Assembly: GCA_020425605.1 (NCBI GenBank) | Contig: JAGQRH010000017.1 | Coordinates: forward strand, 1 to 64,000 | DNA length: 64,000 nucleotides | DNA from: Planctomycetota bacterium | Lineage (GTDB): Bacteria; Planctomycetota; UBA8742; UBA2392 | Direction of reading: 5' to 3' | Shown: positions 14,776 through 23,230 of the stretch, piece after piece | Layout of the letters: each line of letters opens with the position of its first letter | Numbering within the stretch: the stretch's first letter is position 1 | Notes under the pieces: model-generated | Seen by the model: only the letters and a program-made list of their open reading frames with translations | Told to the model about the DNA's origin: nothing | The model's database searches: none | Program-made: the position numbers and the translations under genes

Positions 14776-15108
14776 GTGGATCTCCCTTCAATCGAACCGC
14801 ACCGTTCGAAGACTGTGGCAATTGAGTATGGCGCGCACCGCACCGAATCGAGGTGAGGGCCATCCACAGTCGGGAGCTATTGCCTAGAAACCCGTTGAAG
14901 AGGCACCGCCACTCCGATTGGAGCAGCGTCAGTGGTATGGAAACTTGACAATCCTTCGCATGACTCGTCTTCCTGGGTCGAGGAGTACGTTTGTTAGTAG
15001 GCACCGCTCCGAAGGGGTTACGCGAATTCCTTTGCGACAGGAGCCTGTGGCGTACAAATGACAAAGGACGGCGCCCGGGGGCGCCGTCCTTTTGATTCAT
15101 GCATTGAA
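14776..15108. other. 333-bp intergenic region between paralogues 2 and 3
   Basis: No gene is visible. The region contains the terminator of paralogue 3 (15063-15092) and must contain the promoter of paralogue 2. An 8-bp inverted repeat, GACTGTGG (14811-14818) and CCACAGTC (14864-14871), lies just upstream of the paralogue 2 start. I cannot name a convincing -35/-10 pair. Confidence 0.5.
15063..15092 (-). terminator. terminator of Sec gene 3
   Basis: The 13-bp perfect stem AAAGGACGGCGCC / GGCGCCGTCCTTT has loop CGGG. It lies 17 bases after the stop of Sec gene 3 on the minus strand. Its 3' arm ends in CCTTTGTC, so the T-rich tail is short. Confidence 0.78.
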
Positions 15109-15981
15109 CTACTTGCCGGTCTTCGGGTCCTCGACGGCCGCGTTCTTGGCGGCTTCCATGGCTTCGTCGATTTCCTTTTCAAGCTCGGTCTTCTTGACAA
15201 TCTTGCCCAGTTCCTTCAGGCCGTCAACGTCACCCTTCTCGACCAGCTCGTCCTTCTTGGCGCGGATGCCGTCCATGATCTCGTGGTACAGGCGGATGGA
15301 ACCTTCCTGTGCTTCAAGACCAACGACGTCTTCCTTGAAGTTCTTCAGCAGGTCCTTGATGGCACCCTTGGAATCTTCCTTGTCGGCGGACTCCTTGGCC
15401 TTGTCGAGGTTCTTCTGAAGCTTCTTGTTCGCGTCTTCCACCAAGTCAGAGACCTTGGCGATCATCAGCTTGAGCTTGTCGGCGCGAACCTTGTTGTCGG
15501 TACGGAAGTACTCATTGCCGTACCAGTCGCAAACCAGCACTGCGGGCTTGCCCACCGCGACCTTGTACTCGCGGGAGGGGTTGTCGCTGAGAAGCTTGCT
15601 GGTCGGGACGACGCTTTCTTCCGCCCACGGCGAGACTTCGCGGTCTGCGGTGTAGGCGATCTTCATGAACATGGCGTCCATCTTGCTCAACTCAGCGAAA
15701 TCTTCGCCGTAGAGCTCCCATTCGCTGTCGTTTTCGTCCGGGAAGTACAGGACGATCGGACGCTGCTCGGCAGCTGCGGATTCGATGGATGAGGATGAGG
15801 CGCTAGCCCAAGAGGGCTGCTTGGCTGGATCTGCTACTGGCTTGACTCCACCACCGGTGGGGCCGGCAACACGGCCGACCTTCGAGCCACCACATCAGCC
15901 CGCTGACAGCGGCTGCGCAACAACGCCGGCGAGACAGCTCACCGCGACGCTGAGGGCCGCAATTGAAAGGAATTTGCTCAT
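15109..15981 (-). CDS. exported thioredoxin-like selenoprotein, paralogue 3 (UGA = Sec at codon 29)
   Basis: From the ATG at 15981 (GGGAGAG upstream) the frame runs 290 residues with one in-frame TGA at 15897-15895, again codon 29. The signal peptide (MSKFLSIAALSVAVSCLAGV) differs from that of paralogue 1, but AQPLSAGUCGGS is identical, and GRVAGPTGGG matches GRAAGPTGGG. The thioredoxin-like domain (RPIVLYFPDEND, DAMFMKIAYTADREVSPWAEE, VVPTSKLLSDNPSREYKVAVG) and the Lys/Glu-rich helical domain align with the paralogues throughout. No CxxC is present in the fold; Sec29-Cys30 is the only obvious redox pair. A conventional call would begin at 15690 and lose the first 97 residues. The function is unknown. 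Confidence 0.85.
15856..15897 (-). promoter_or_regulatory. SECIS-like stem-loop after the UGA of Sec gene 3
   Basis: TGA occupies 15897-15895. The apical stem is GGTCGGC (15880-15874) with GCCGGCC (15867-15861), seven pairs including one U-G, and hexaloop CGTGTT at 22-27 nt from the UGA. An outer stem, GGTGG (15891-15887) with CCACC (15860-15856), closes it with a six-base one-sided bulge. Spacing and a loop with G at position 2 fit bacterial SECIS models. The sequence differs from the hairpin of gene 1 although the encoded flanks are similar. Confidence 0.7.
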
Positions 15982-16251
15982 CTATCACTCTCCCTGGTAT
16001 GGGCCAGAATACGTTCGCACCGGACGCACCGCTCTAGCACCGTAGAGCGTGCCTGATTCTGGCTTTAAGTGTGGCATGCTCACCGGCACTTACAACATTT
16101 CTTTGGAACAATCACTCCACTCTGGTGGTGATATTAGTCATGACATCAAGGCGCCTCAAGTTGCCAACTCGGGCTTGATTCCTAAAGCTCATCCTTTATA
16201 AAGCCTGTCCGACCTTACCGGCTATCCGGGAAACACTGAGTGGAGACACAC

Positions 16252-16833
16252 ATGCCTTTCGAGCTGCCGAAGCTGCCCTGGGAGAAGAACGCGCTTGAGC
16301 CGCACATCACGGCCGAGACCCTAGACTACCACTATGGCAAGCACCACAACGCCTACGTGACCAACCTGAACAAGCTGACCGAGGGCAAGCCCGAGGCCTC
16401 CAAGTCGCTCGAGGAACTGATCAAGACCGCCGAAGGCGGACTGTTCAACAACGCTGCCCAGGTATGGAACCACACGTTCTACTGGAACTGCATGAAGCCG
16501 AATGGCGGCGGTGCGCCGGAAGGCAAGCTCGCTGAGGCTATCAACGAGGCCTTCGGCAGTTTCGACAAGTTCAAGGAAGAGTTCAGCGCTGCAGCCGCGA
16601 CACAGTTCGGCAGCGGTTGGGCGTGGCTGGTCAAGGGCGCGGACGGCAAGCTCAAGATCAGCAAGACCGCCAACGCCGACTGCCCGATCAAGGCCGGCGA
16701 CACTCCGCTGCTGACGATCGACGTCTGGGAGCACGCCTACTACATCGATTTCCGCAACGCCCGCCCGAAGTACATCGAGACTTTCCTTAACAGCCTCGTG
16801 AACTGGGACTTCGTAGCCAAGAACCTGGGCTAG
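16252..16833 (+). CDS. sodB: iron superoxide dismutase
   Basis: A 193-residue Fe/Mn-family superoxide dismutase. FNNAAQVWNHTFYWNCM carries the Gln in the position typical of Fe enzymes and a metal-ligand His; DVWEHAYYIDFRNARPKY supplies the Asp and His ligands. No signal peptide is present, so it is cytoplasmic. The ATG at 16252 has GGAG at 16242-16245; an upstream GTG at 16240 overlaps that site and is rejected. The gene diverges from Sec gene 3, sharing a 270-bp upstream region. Confidence 0.95.
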   Translation: MPFELPKLPWEKNALEPHITAETLDYHYGKHHNAYVTNLNKLTEGKPEASKSLEELIKTAEGGLFNNAAQVWNHTFYWNCMKPNGGGAPEGKLAEAINEAFGSFDKFKEEFSAAAATQFGSGWAWLVKGADGKLKISKTANADCPIKAGDTPLLTIDVWEHAYYIDFRNARPKYIETFLNSLVNWDFVAKNLG

Positions 16834-16850
16834 TTGCGCTTGCACCATTG

Positions 16851-16885
16851 AAGAAAGGCGGGCGCGACAAGCGCCCGCCTTTCTT
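16851..16885. terminator. bidirectional terminator after sodB
   Basis: The 15-bp perfect stem AAGAAAGGCGGGCGC / GCGCCCGCCTTTCTT has loop GACAA. It sits between the sodB stop and the end of the convergent outer-membrane-like gene and is followed by GATTT on the plus strand. Confidence 0.85.
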
Positions 16886-16897
16886 GATTTCCGTGCA

Positions 16898-17575
16898 CTA
16901 GCCCAGGTAGATCCTCATGCCGACCTGGAAGCCGAAGTGATTGATGGTGATCGTCGGCAGGCTAACGCTGTGGTCCTCTACATACAGGTTCGTGTCGACG
17001 AATAGCGCACTGTAGTGCAAGCCGGCGAAGAACCGGAAATGCCTGCCGCCCAGTTCCACGCCGCCGGCGAATCCCACGCCGAAGCCGCTGATCGGTCCGA
17101 TGTCGGCGTCGACGACCTCCCTGAAGAAGCTGCGAAACAGCTTTGCGATCGTGAGTTGGCCGATGGCCCATCGGCCCGTCAGCTCACCGTAGACCGCGAA
17201 CTTCTCACTGAAGTCGTAGTGGAAGCGGACTCCGAAATCAAATATGCCGCCTGTCAGCAGCAAACCTGCCGTTGCTTCTGCCTTGAACACAGCGGACATC
17301 CACGGCAGGAACGGAATGCCTACATCGACGCCCTGGCTGGCAGCGAAGAACACGGGGTAAAGTCCGGAATAGGCGGAAATCTCGATGCCGCCCCATGGCC
17401 AATGATCGTGGAAGCTTTGTCCGCCGCTGCGATCTATCTTCGGCGGCTGATCGTGTTCGAAGAGCGTGCGTTGGGTGGTGGAGCGGTGGCGGAAGTCGCC
17501 GAGGTCGGCTGCATTGATCGTGGAGTGGGCGCAGGTGAGAATCACTACGCACAAAAGCATTCGGGTAACGTTCAT
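16898..17575 (-). CDS. exported hypothetical protein, outer-membrane-like
   Basis: A 225-residue protein starting at ATG 17575 (GGAG upstream). The signal peptide is MNVTRMLLCVVILTCAHSTINA. The mature part alternates aromatic and Gly residues (GGIEISAYSGLYPVFFA, GIFDFGVRFHYDFSEKFAVYGELTGRW, FGVGFAGGVELGGRHFRFFAGLHYSALF) and ends HFGFQVGMRIYLG, as small beta-barrel porin-like proteins do. I do not recognise a specific family. It converges with sodB. Confidence 0.7.
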   Translation of the reverse strand: MNVTRMLLCVVILTCAHSTINAADLGDFRHRSTTQRTLFEHDQPPKIDRSGGQSFHDHWPWGGIEISAYSGLYPVFFAASQGVDVGIPFLPWMSAVFKAEATAGLLLTGGIFDFGVRFHYDFSEKFAVYGELTGRWAIGQLTIAKLFRSFFREVVDADIGPISGFGVGFAGGVELGGRHFRFFAGLHYSALFVDTNLYVEDHSVSLPTITINHFGFQVGMRIYLG

Positions 17576-17713
17576 GGACGTCTCCGCAGTCGGCACAGTG
17601 TACTGTGCCTCGAGTTCGTGTGAGCGAGTCTGGCCCCGGACCCGCAAAGTCTATCCCATGAGCGCTTCAGATGCTGGCTTGAACCTGACGCGCACGGCGG
17701 CACACTCCATCGC

Positions 17714-18550
17714 ATGCCTGAAGAGCACGACGAGCACCACGCGCGCAAGGACACCCACGTCTGGGGCAAGCGCAGCGGGAATGAAGAAGAGCTGCGCTTC
17801 CTGGAGGGGCCACAGGAGCGACGCTATGAGCTGGGCCGTGCTCTGCGAATCTTCTTTGAGCTGATCCGCGGCTTCCGGGCGCTCCACTTTGTCGGGCCTT
17901 GCGTAACGGTTTTCGGCTCGGCGCGTTTTCCGGAGACGCATGAGTACTACAAGCTCGCCCGAGAAGCCGGGCGTCAACTGGGCAAAGCCGGCTTTACAGT
18001 GATGACCGGCGGCGGTCCCGGCATCATGGAAGCCGCCAACCGCGGCGCACGCGATGCAGGCACGCCGTCCGTCGGCTGCAACATCAAGCTGCCCAAAGAG
18101 CAGGAGCCGAACCCGTACCTCGATAAGTGGGTCGACTTCAAGTACTTCTTCGTCCGCAAGATGATGCTGGTGAAGTACAGCTATGGCTTCATCGTCCCAC
18201 CGGGCGGCTTCGGGACGATGGACGAAATCTTCGAGACGGCGACGTTGATCCAGACCGGCAAGATTAAGGCCTTCCCGATTGTGCTGCTCGGCCAGGCATA
18301 CTGGGAGCCCATGATCGAGTTCCTGCAGAACGTGATGGTGCGTGAGGGCACGATCGATCAGGCGGATGTAAACCACCTGTTCATCACTGACTCACCGCGC
18401 GAGGCGGTTGAGTACGTATCTGAAGTCGCCGTCAAGAAATTCGGGCTGAAGTACAGAAAGCGCAGGACGACCCGCTGGTTCTTTGGTGAGCGAAACACGG
18501 GGAAGATCGAACGCACGTCTGAGCCCACTGGCACAAACGCCTCTGATTGA
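17714..18550 (+). CDS. LOG-family Rossmann protein (TIGR00730-like)
   Basis: A 278-residue protein of the LOG/YvdD family, which includes cytokinin nucleoside 5'-monophosphate phosphoribohydrolases. VTVFGSARF, the phosphate-binding VMTGGGPGIMEAANRGA and FIVPPGGFGTMDEIFE carry the catalytic PGGxGTxxE pattern. The N-terminal 70 residues are a charged extension and the C-terminus a basic tail (RKRRTTRWFFGERN). In bacteria these enzymes commonly cleave AMP or other NMPs; the physiological substrate is unknown. Confidence 0.88.
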   Translation: MPEEHDEHHARKDTHVWGKRSGNEEELRFLEGPQERRYELGRALRIFFELIRGFRALHFVGPCVTVFGSARFPETHEYYKLAREAGRQLGKAGFTVMTGGGPGIMEAANRGARDAGTPSVGCNIKLPKEQEPNPYLDKWVDFKYFFVRKMMLVKYSYGFIVPPGGFGTMDEIFETATLIQTGKIKAFPIVLLGQAYWEPMIEFLQNVMVREGTIDQADVNHLFITDSPREAVEYVSEVAVKKFGLKYRKRRTTRWFFGERNTGKIERTSEPTGTNASD

Positions 18551-18744
18551 CCACATAGCCAGGACGTGCCGATAGGCTCAACCGAGCGCGGCCGAATGCG
18601 ACTGATGTTCTGTTCCATGCCGCAGAATCAGTCATTTGTGCCGCTATTGACCCGATTGCCCACCTTTGTTGTAATCTTGCGAATCCAGCATATTCATGGA
18701 TATGTCACAGGTGCGCAACGAAAATATCTATCGCAAGGACGGGT

Positions 18745-19134
18745 ATGCGAAGGGCAGGCCGCGGCTTCACACTCATTGAGCTCCTTATCGTAGTCGTCAT
18801 CGTCGGAATATTGGCGCTGGCCGCCATTCCTCTTATCATGAACAACACGCGTGATGCACGCCGCGCGGAAGGCGAGCAGATGATGGGCGCCGCGCGCGAC
18901 TTCTGTCGCGCAGAGTACGCCAAGACCGGCAACACCTCCAACGTCAGCACGGCTTTTGGTGTCCAGGCCGCAAACGGCGCTTTCAGCGGCAAGTACTATT
19001 CCGTGCCGACGTTTGCTGCGTCTTCGACGGTGGCGGGGATGGATGCGTCTGTACAGACGAATGCCGCCGCCGATGGGCAGGGGCGAATGGACTTCAGCTG
19101 GGAATCCGGGGCTGCCAGTTTCAGCTGGCCCTAG
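18745..19134 (+). CDS. type IV pilin-like / type II secretion pseudopilin
   Basis: A 129-residue prepilin. The short leader MRRAGRG is followed by FTLIELLIVVVIVGILALAAIPL, with a prepilin peptidase site between Gly and Phe and Glu at +5. Its first 45 residues are almost identical to those of the pseudopilin at 53937-54314 (NTRDARRAEGEQ), and both end in SW-P (FSWP/ISWP). It stands alone, 35 kb from the pil operon. Its 3' end overlaps the convergent phosphatidyltransferase gene by 14 bases. Confidence 0.9.
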   Translation: MRRAGRGFTLIELLIVVVIVGILALAAIPLIMNNTRDARRAEGEQMMGAARDFCRAEYAKTGNTSNVSTAFGVQAANGAFSGKYYSVPTFAASSTVAGMDASVQTNAAADGQGRMDFSWESGAASFSWP

Positions 19135-19729
19135 TGTCTCGGGCAGTGACAGCCGCGCGACGAACATAATCGGCCACTGCCAGAATCCCAACGAACCCGG
19201 CAGCCATGCCGAAGCCAAGCTGATTGCCGCTTTCCAGCAGGATCGCCCAAAGCGCGCAGAATTGCGCCACGGTGGCAAGCTTGCCGCCAATGCCGGCGCG
19301 CAGGTCTACATGGTCGCGGCCCGGCATGCCCGGGACGAGCTGGTACGCCAACATCAGTGGAACCAGAAGAATCTCGCGCGTGCCGATCAGCAACAGAAGC
19401 CACCAGGGCGGGCTGTAGAACCACCAGACGGCGCAGATCACCGACAATACGAACGCCTTGTCGCACGCCGGGTCGAGCCAGGCACCGCGGCCGCCTTTTT
19501 CGCCAAGCCCGCGAATAGGCAGTCCGCGCGCGCGACGTCGATCGCGCATGAGACGCGCGAACCAGCCGTCAGCCATGTCCGACGCCGCGGCCGCGATCAT
19601 CAAAGCGGCCAATGCCCATGGCCAACTTGCGAGGAACCACGCCGCGACAGCCATCGGCAACCGAACCAGCGTCAGCAGGTTGGGCAGCGAGAAGATCGGC
19701 TCCTGGCCTTCTTTGTGAGTGTCGGACAC
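19121..19729 (-). CDS. CDP-alcohol phosphatidyltransferase family membrane enzyme
   Basis: A 202-residue membrane protein, probably a phospholipid headgroup transferase such as PgsA. FSLPNLLTLVRLPMAV is the typical entry; the catalytic motif appears as SDMADGWFAR and, after an enlarged spacer (RDRRRARGLPIRGLGEKGGR), GAWLDPACDK. The family motif normally has about eight residues between AR and the next Gly; here about 25 separate them. The aspartates are all present, so activity is likely, but the substrate (glycerol phosphate or another) is unclear. Confidence 0.82.
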   Translation of the reverse strand: MSDTHKEGQEPIFSLPNLLTLVRLPMAVAAWFLASWPWALAALMIAAAASDMADGWFARLMRDRRRARGLPIRGLGEKGGRGAWLDPACDKAFVLSVICAVWWFYSPPWWLLLLIGTREILLVPLMLAYQLVPGMPGRDHVDLRAGIGGKLATVAQFCALWAILLESGNQLGFGMAAGFVGILAVADYVRRAAVTARDTRAS

Positions 19730-19775
19730 GCAGGCAGTTTATCGGTGCCGGGGAGATCGCACAGGCGCCAATGCA

Positions 19776-19803
19776 AACCCGCCGACCGCAGGGTCGGCGG
19801 GTT
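19776..19803 (-). terminator. terminator of the EF-hand gene
   Basis: The 12-bp perfect stem AACCCGCCGACC / GGTCGGCGGGTT lies about 20 bases after the stop of the EF-hand gene on the minus strand and is followed by TGCATT. Confidence 0.7.
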
Positions 19804-19824
19804 GAGCCAGCTGTTGGGGCTGGA

Positions 19825-21030
19825 TCAAAGGTTGAACTTGAGCAATTCAGCCAGCGTCTTCCCATCGGCCGACACTTCTTTCACGAGAATCGGGACGCCG
19901 CTTCGCTCTATGTAGTAGCGAATGCTTTCGACTTCGGTGGTCAGTTTGCCGGACTCGCGGTCGCGCTTGCAGCGAGTCCACTTGAGGCAGCGGAATTCGC
20001 CGGCAGCGACTTCGATGACTTCGGTCTTCTTGCTATCGCGCGGCCAGGAAACGCCTTTGGCTGCCGAGGTTTCCCCGGTTCCTGACGCGCGAGTGTCCGT
20101 CCAGTCTTCGGCCGTGTCTTCTTCGTAGGATCGGCGCTGTACCTTGTAATAGAAGCCTTCGACTTTGCCTTTGCAGCCCTCAGCCCACTTTCCGTCCAGC
20201 ATGGCTACACGGCTCCACTCGTACTTGTTGGACCTGCTGTCTTCGTAGCGGACCTGCCAGCTGGAACCGGGTTTGAGCTGCCCGACAGACTCGGCCGATT
20301 CGGTCTTGCGGGACTCGGTTTTGCGCGCGTCGTCGGACTTGCTCTCGCCCGCTTCCGGCTCATCGTCTTCGTCGCTTCCTGCTTCCTCACTTGCGGCGCC
20401 GGCGACACCGATACTGTTCTCCAACTCGTCGACGAAGACGCCGGACATCCGCTCGAGCGCCTTGAAGGACGCGTACTCCGACTTGGCGAACTTGTTGTCG
20501 CCGTTCTTGTCGGCCTTCTTTGCGTGCTCCGGGTCGAACTTGGTCGGGTAGTGTTTCACCAGCTCGACGAACGAGATCAGCCCGTCCGCGTCGCCGTCCA
20601 TCAAGTCCAGCAGGTCGTCCCAGGATTCGTCCACCCATAGACGTGCGAGTTGCTCGTGATGCCAGAGTTCCAACTTGGGCACCTTCTCCTTGTCGACCAG
20701 TTTCAGGAACTTGCGCAGCTCCGCCTTGGTGACGACCAGGTCGTGGTTGCCGTCCGCGAGCAGGAAGTGGGTCAGCTCGAGTGCGTGCTCGTAGTCCAGC
20801 TCTACCTGCTGACGGGCGGCTTCGGGGTCATCCGCGCCAGCGCTGAGCGCCAGCAGGTTCTCATAGTCGTGCCTGGTCTGGATGGCCTCCTCCCATTCGA
20901 TTTTGCCGTTGCCGTTCTGGTCGCACAGCTTCAGCGCACCGTCTGCGCGGGTGCTGACGTCCGAGTTGGCTTGCGAGAACACAAAACCGGTGATGCCGGC
21001 GAGCAGCATTGCTGCGATGGTGAAACGCAT
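19825..21030 (-). CDS. secreted EF-hand calcium-binding protein
   Basis: A 401-residue protein starting at 21030 (signal peptide MRFTIAAMLLAGITGFVFSQA). Four EF-hand-like loops are visible: DQNGNGKIEWEE, DGNHDLVVTKAE, DGDADGLISFVE and DKNGDNKFAKSE. They are separated by helical segments over residues about 30-200. An acidic low-complexity stretch (SEEAGSDEDDEPEAGESK) leads to a C-terminal beta-rich domain of about 150 residues that I do not recognise. The start at 21090 would add 20 residues ahead of the signal peptide and is rejected. Confidence 0.82.
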   Translation of the reverse strand: MRFTIAAMLLAGITGFVFSQANSDVSTRADGALKLCDQNGNGKIEWEEAIQTRHDYENLLALSAGADDPEAARQQVELDYEHALELTHFLLADGNHDLVVTKAELRKFLKLVDKEKVPKLELWHHEQLARLWVDESWDDLLDLMDGDADGLISFVELVKHYPTKFDPEHAKKADKNGDNKFAKSEYASFKALERMSGVFVDELENSIGVAGAASEEAGSDEDDEPEAGESKSDDARKTESRKTESAESVGQLKPGSSWQVRYEDSRSNKYEWSRVAMLDGKWAEGCKGKVEGFYYKVQRRSYEEDTAEDWTDTRASGTGETSAAKGVSWPRDSKKTEVIEVAAGEFRCLKWTRCKRDRESGKLTTEVESIRYYIERSGVPILVKEVSADGKTLAELLKFNL

Positions 21031-21173
21031 GTGGGTGCTTTCGGTGGCCCAGGGGAGGGCGTTCCGGGGTGTTGCATCAGAAGATGACATCCGGACGCGG
21101 CCCAGAATAGCCGCGAATTCGACTGCCTTTGAGCGATAGCGATGCCAGTTGAAATGTCGCAGATGCGCACAGG

Positions 21174-23105
21174 CTAGTTCTGCATTGCCTTATGCCCATC
21201 GACAATCTTCTCGACTACGCTTGGGTCGGCCAGCGTGGTGATGTCGCCGAGTGCCGCGTACTCGCCTTCCGCGATCTTGCGCAGGATGCGGCGCATGATT
21301 TTTCCGCTGCGCGTCTTGGGCAACCCCGGCACGAACTGGATGTGGTCCGGCGTTGCGATTGGGCCGATCACTTCCCGGACCTTTTCTCGCAACTCTCCGG
21401 TCAACTCTTTGCCCGGTTTGGCGTCAGGTGTCAGGTAGCAGTAGGCGTAGATTCCGGTGCCCTTGATGTCGTGTGGGCAACCGACGACCGCCGCTTCGGC
21501 GACGGCCTCATGCTCAACCAGCGCGCTTTCTACTTCGGCCGTGCCGAGCCGGTGGCCGGATACGTTCAGCACGTCGTCCACGCGCCCGGTGATCCAGTAG
21601 TAGCCGTCTTCGTCGCGACGGCAGCCGTCGCCTGTGAAGTACAGCCCGGGGAACTGGGTGAAGTAGGTCTGCTTGAAGCGGGCGTGGTCGCCATAGATCG
21701 TTCGCGCCTGGCCGGGCCACGAGCGCTTGATGCACAGGTTCCCGCGCACTCCGTTGCCGTCGATCTCCTTGCCCTGGTCGTCGACCAGCACCGGCTCAAC
21801 GCCGAAAAACGGGAACGTCGCGCTGCCGGGTTTGCACGGCGTCGCGCCGGGCAGCGGCGTGATCAGGATGCCGCCCGTTTCCGTCTGCCACCAGGTGTCC
21901 ACCACGGCGCACTTCTTGTCGCCGACGACGTCGTGATACCACTGCCATACTTCCGGATTGATCGGCTCGCCGACTGACCCAAGGATCCGCAGCGACGTGC
22001 GCTTGTGCTTCGTCACGTGCTCGTCGCCCTGGGCAATCAGCGCCCGGACGGCCGTCGGCGCCGTGTAGAAGATGTTGATCTTGAGATCGTCCACCATCTG
22101 CCAGTAGCGCCCGGCATCCGGGTAGAGCGGCGTACTCTCGAACATCACGGTCGTCGCGCCGTTTGCCAGCGGGCCGTAGATGATGTAGCTGTGCCCCGTC
22201 ACCCAGCCGATGTCAGCCGCGCAGCAGTAGACGTCGTCTTCGCGCAGATCGAAGACGTACTCGTGCGTCATGCTCGCGTAGGTCATGTAGCCGCCGGTGG
22301 TGTGCAGCACGCCCTTCGGTTTGCCGGTGCTGCCGCTGGTGTAGAGGATGAACAGCGGGTCCTCGGCGTCCATCCACTCGGACGGGCAGGTGCTACGCTG
22401 CTTGGCGGTTTCTTCGTGCATCCAGAAGTCGCGGCCGGCGTGCATGTGCGTCTTGCTGTCGGTGCGCTTGACGACCAGCATGGTGGAGACCATGTCGAGG
22501 CCGTCGCAGGCTTTGTCGGAAGTCTTTTTCAGCGGGATGGTGCGCCCGCCGCGCAGGCCCTCGTTGGCCGTGATCAGGACCTTGCAGTGAGCGTCGACGA
22601 TGCGATCGCGCAAGCTGTCGGCGCTGAAGCCCGCGAACACGATGCTGTGCACCGCGCCGATGCGCGCGCAGGCCAGCATGGTGTAGGCCAGCTCGGGGAT
22701 CATCGGCAGGTAGATGCAGACGCGGTCGCCCTTCTTCACGCCGTGCGCCTTGAGCACGTTGGCGACGCGCGCGACCTCGTGTTTGAGGTCGCGAAAGGTG
22801 ATGTGCTGGTATTGCCCCGCTTCGTCCTTGGCCCAGATGATGGCTGTCTTGTCGCCGCGCTGGTCGAGGTGTCGGTCCACGCAGTTGAAGGCCGCGTTCA
22901 GCTTGCCGCCCGCGAACCACGAGACGTCCACGGTGTCGAAGTCAAAGTCGTAGACATTGTCGGGCTTATGGAACCACGACAGGCGCTCGGCCTGTCGCGA
23001 CCAGAACGCCTCGGGATTCTCCAGCGATTCGTGGTACAGGCGCTGATACTCCTCCAGCGACTTCACCTTCGCAAGCTTCGAAATCTCAGCCTTCGGCGGT
23101 TCCAT
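21174..23105 (-). CDS. acs: acetyl-CoA synthetase (AMP-forming)
   Basis: A 643-residue ANL-superfamily enzyme that activates acetate to acetyl-CoA via acetyl-[22 protein letters not shown] is the P-loop-like A3 motif; [30 protein letters not shown] and the C-terminal [17 protein letters not shown], with the Lys regulated by acetylation in relatives, are all present. The start at 23105 has GGGAGG upstream. It is a single gene, divergent from the lipoprotein gene at 23231. Confidence 0.97.
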   Translation of the reverse strand: MEPPKAEISKLAKVKSLEEYQRLYHESLENPEAFWSRQAERLSWFHKPDNVYDFDFDTVDVSWFAGGKLNAAFNCVDRHLDQRGDKTAIIWAKDEAGQYQHITFRDLKHEVARVANVLKAHGVKKGDRVCIYLPMIPELAYTMLACARIGAVHSIVFAGFSADSLRDRIVDAHCKVLITANEGLRGGRTIPLKKTSDKACDGLDMVSTMLVVKRTDSKTHMHAGRDFWMHEETAKQRSTCPSEWMDAEDPLFILYTSGSTGKPKGVLHTTGGYMTYASMTHEYVFDLREDDVYCCAADIGWVTGHSYIIYGPLANGATTVMFESTPLYPDAGRYWQMVDDLKINIFYTAPTAVRALIAQGDEHVTKHKRTSLRILGSVGEPINPEVWQWYHDVVGDKKCAVVDTWWQTETGGILITPLPGATPCKPGSATFPFFGVEPVLVDDQGKEIDGNGVRGNLCIKRSWPGQARTIYGDHARFKQTYFTQFPGLYFTGDGCRRDEDGYYWITGRVDDVLNVSGHRLGTAEVESALVEHEAVAEAAVVGCPHDIKGTGIYAYCYLTPDAKPGKELTGELREKVREVIGPIATPDHIQFVPGLPKTRSGKIMRRILRKIAEGEYAALGDITTLADPSVVEKIVDGHKAMQN

Positions 23106-23230
23106 GGCAGCCTCCCTTTGTCTGGCAGCAACATAGCAAAGGGTGTTCAACGGACAAACTTGTCGCAACTCGTGGAGTCGTCTTTGTAGGCTGCACTAAT
23201 CTTGAGACATCCCATTCGCGAGGGGCGTCA

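Noticed and set aside
12726..15981. The in-frame TGAs as nonsense mutations or pseudogenes
   Set aside because: Two paralogues carry the TGA at the same codon with conserved coding sequence on both sides, good ribosome sites and terminators, and Sec machinery is adjacent. Random decay would not produce this.
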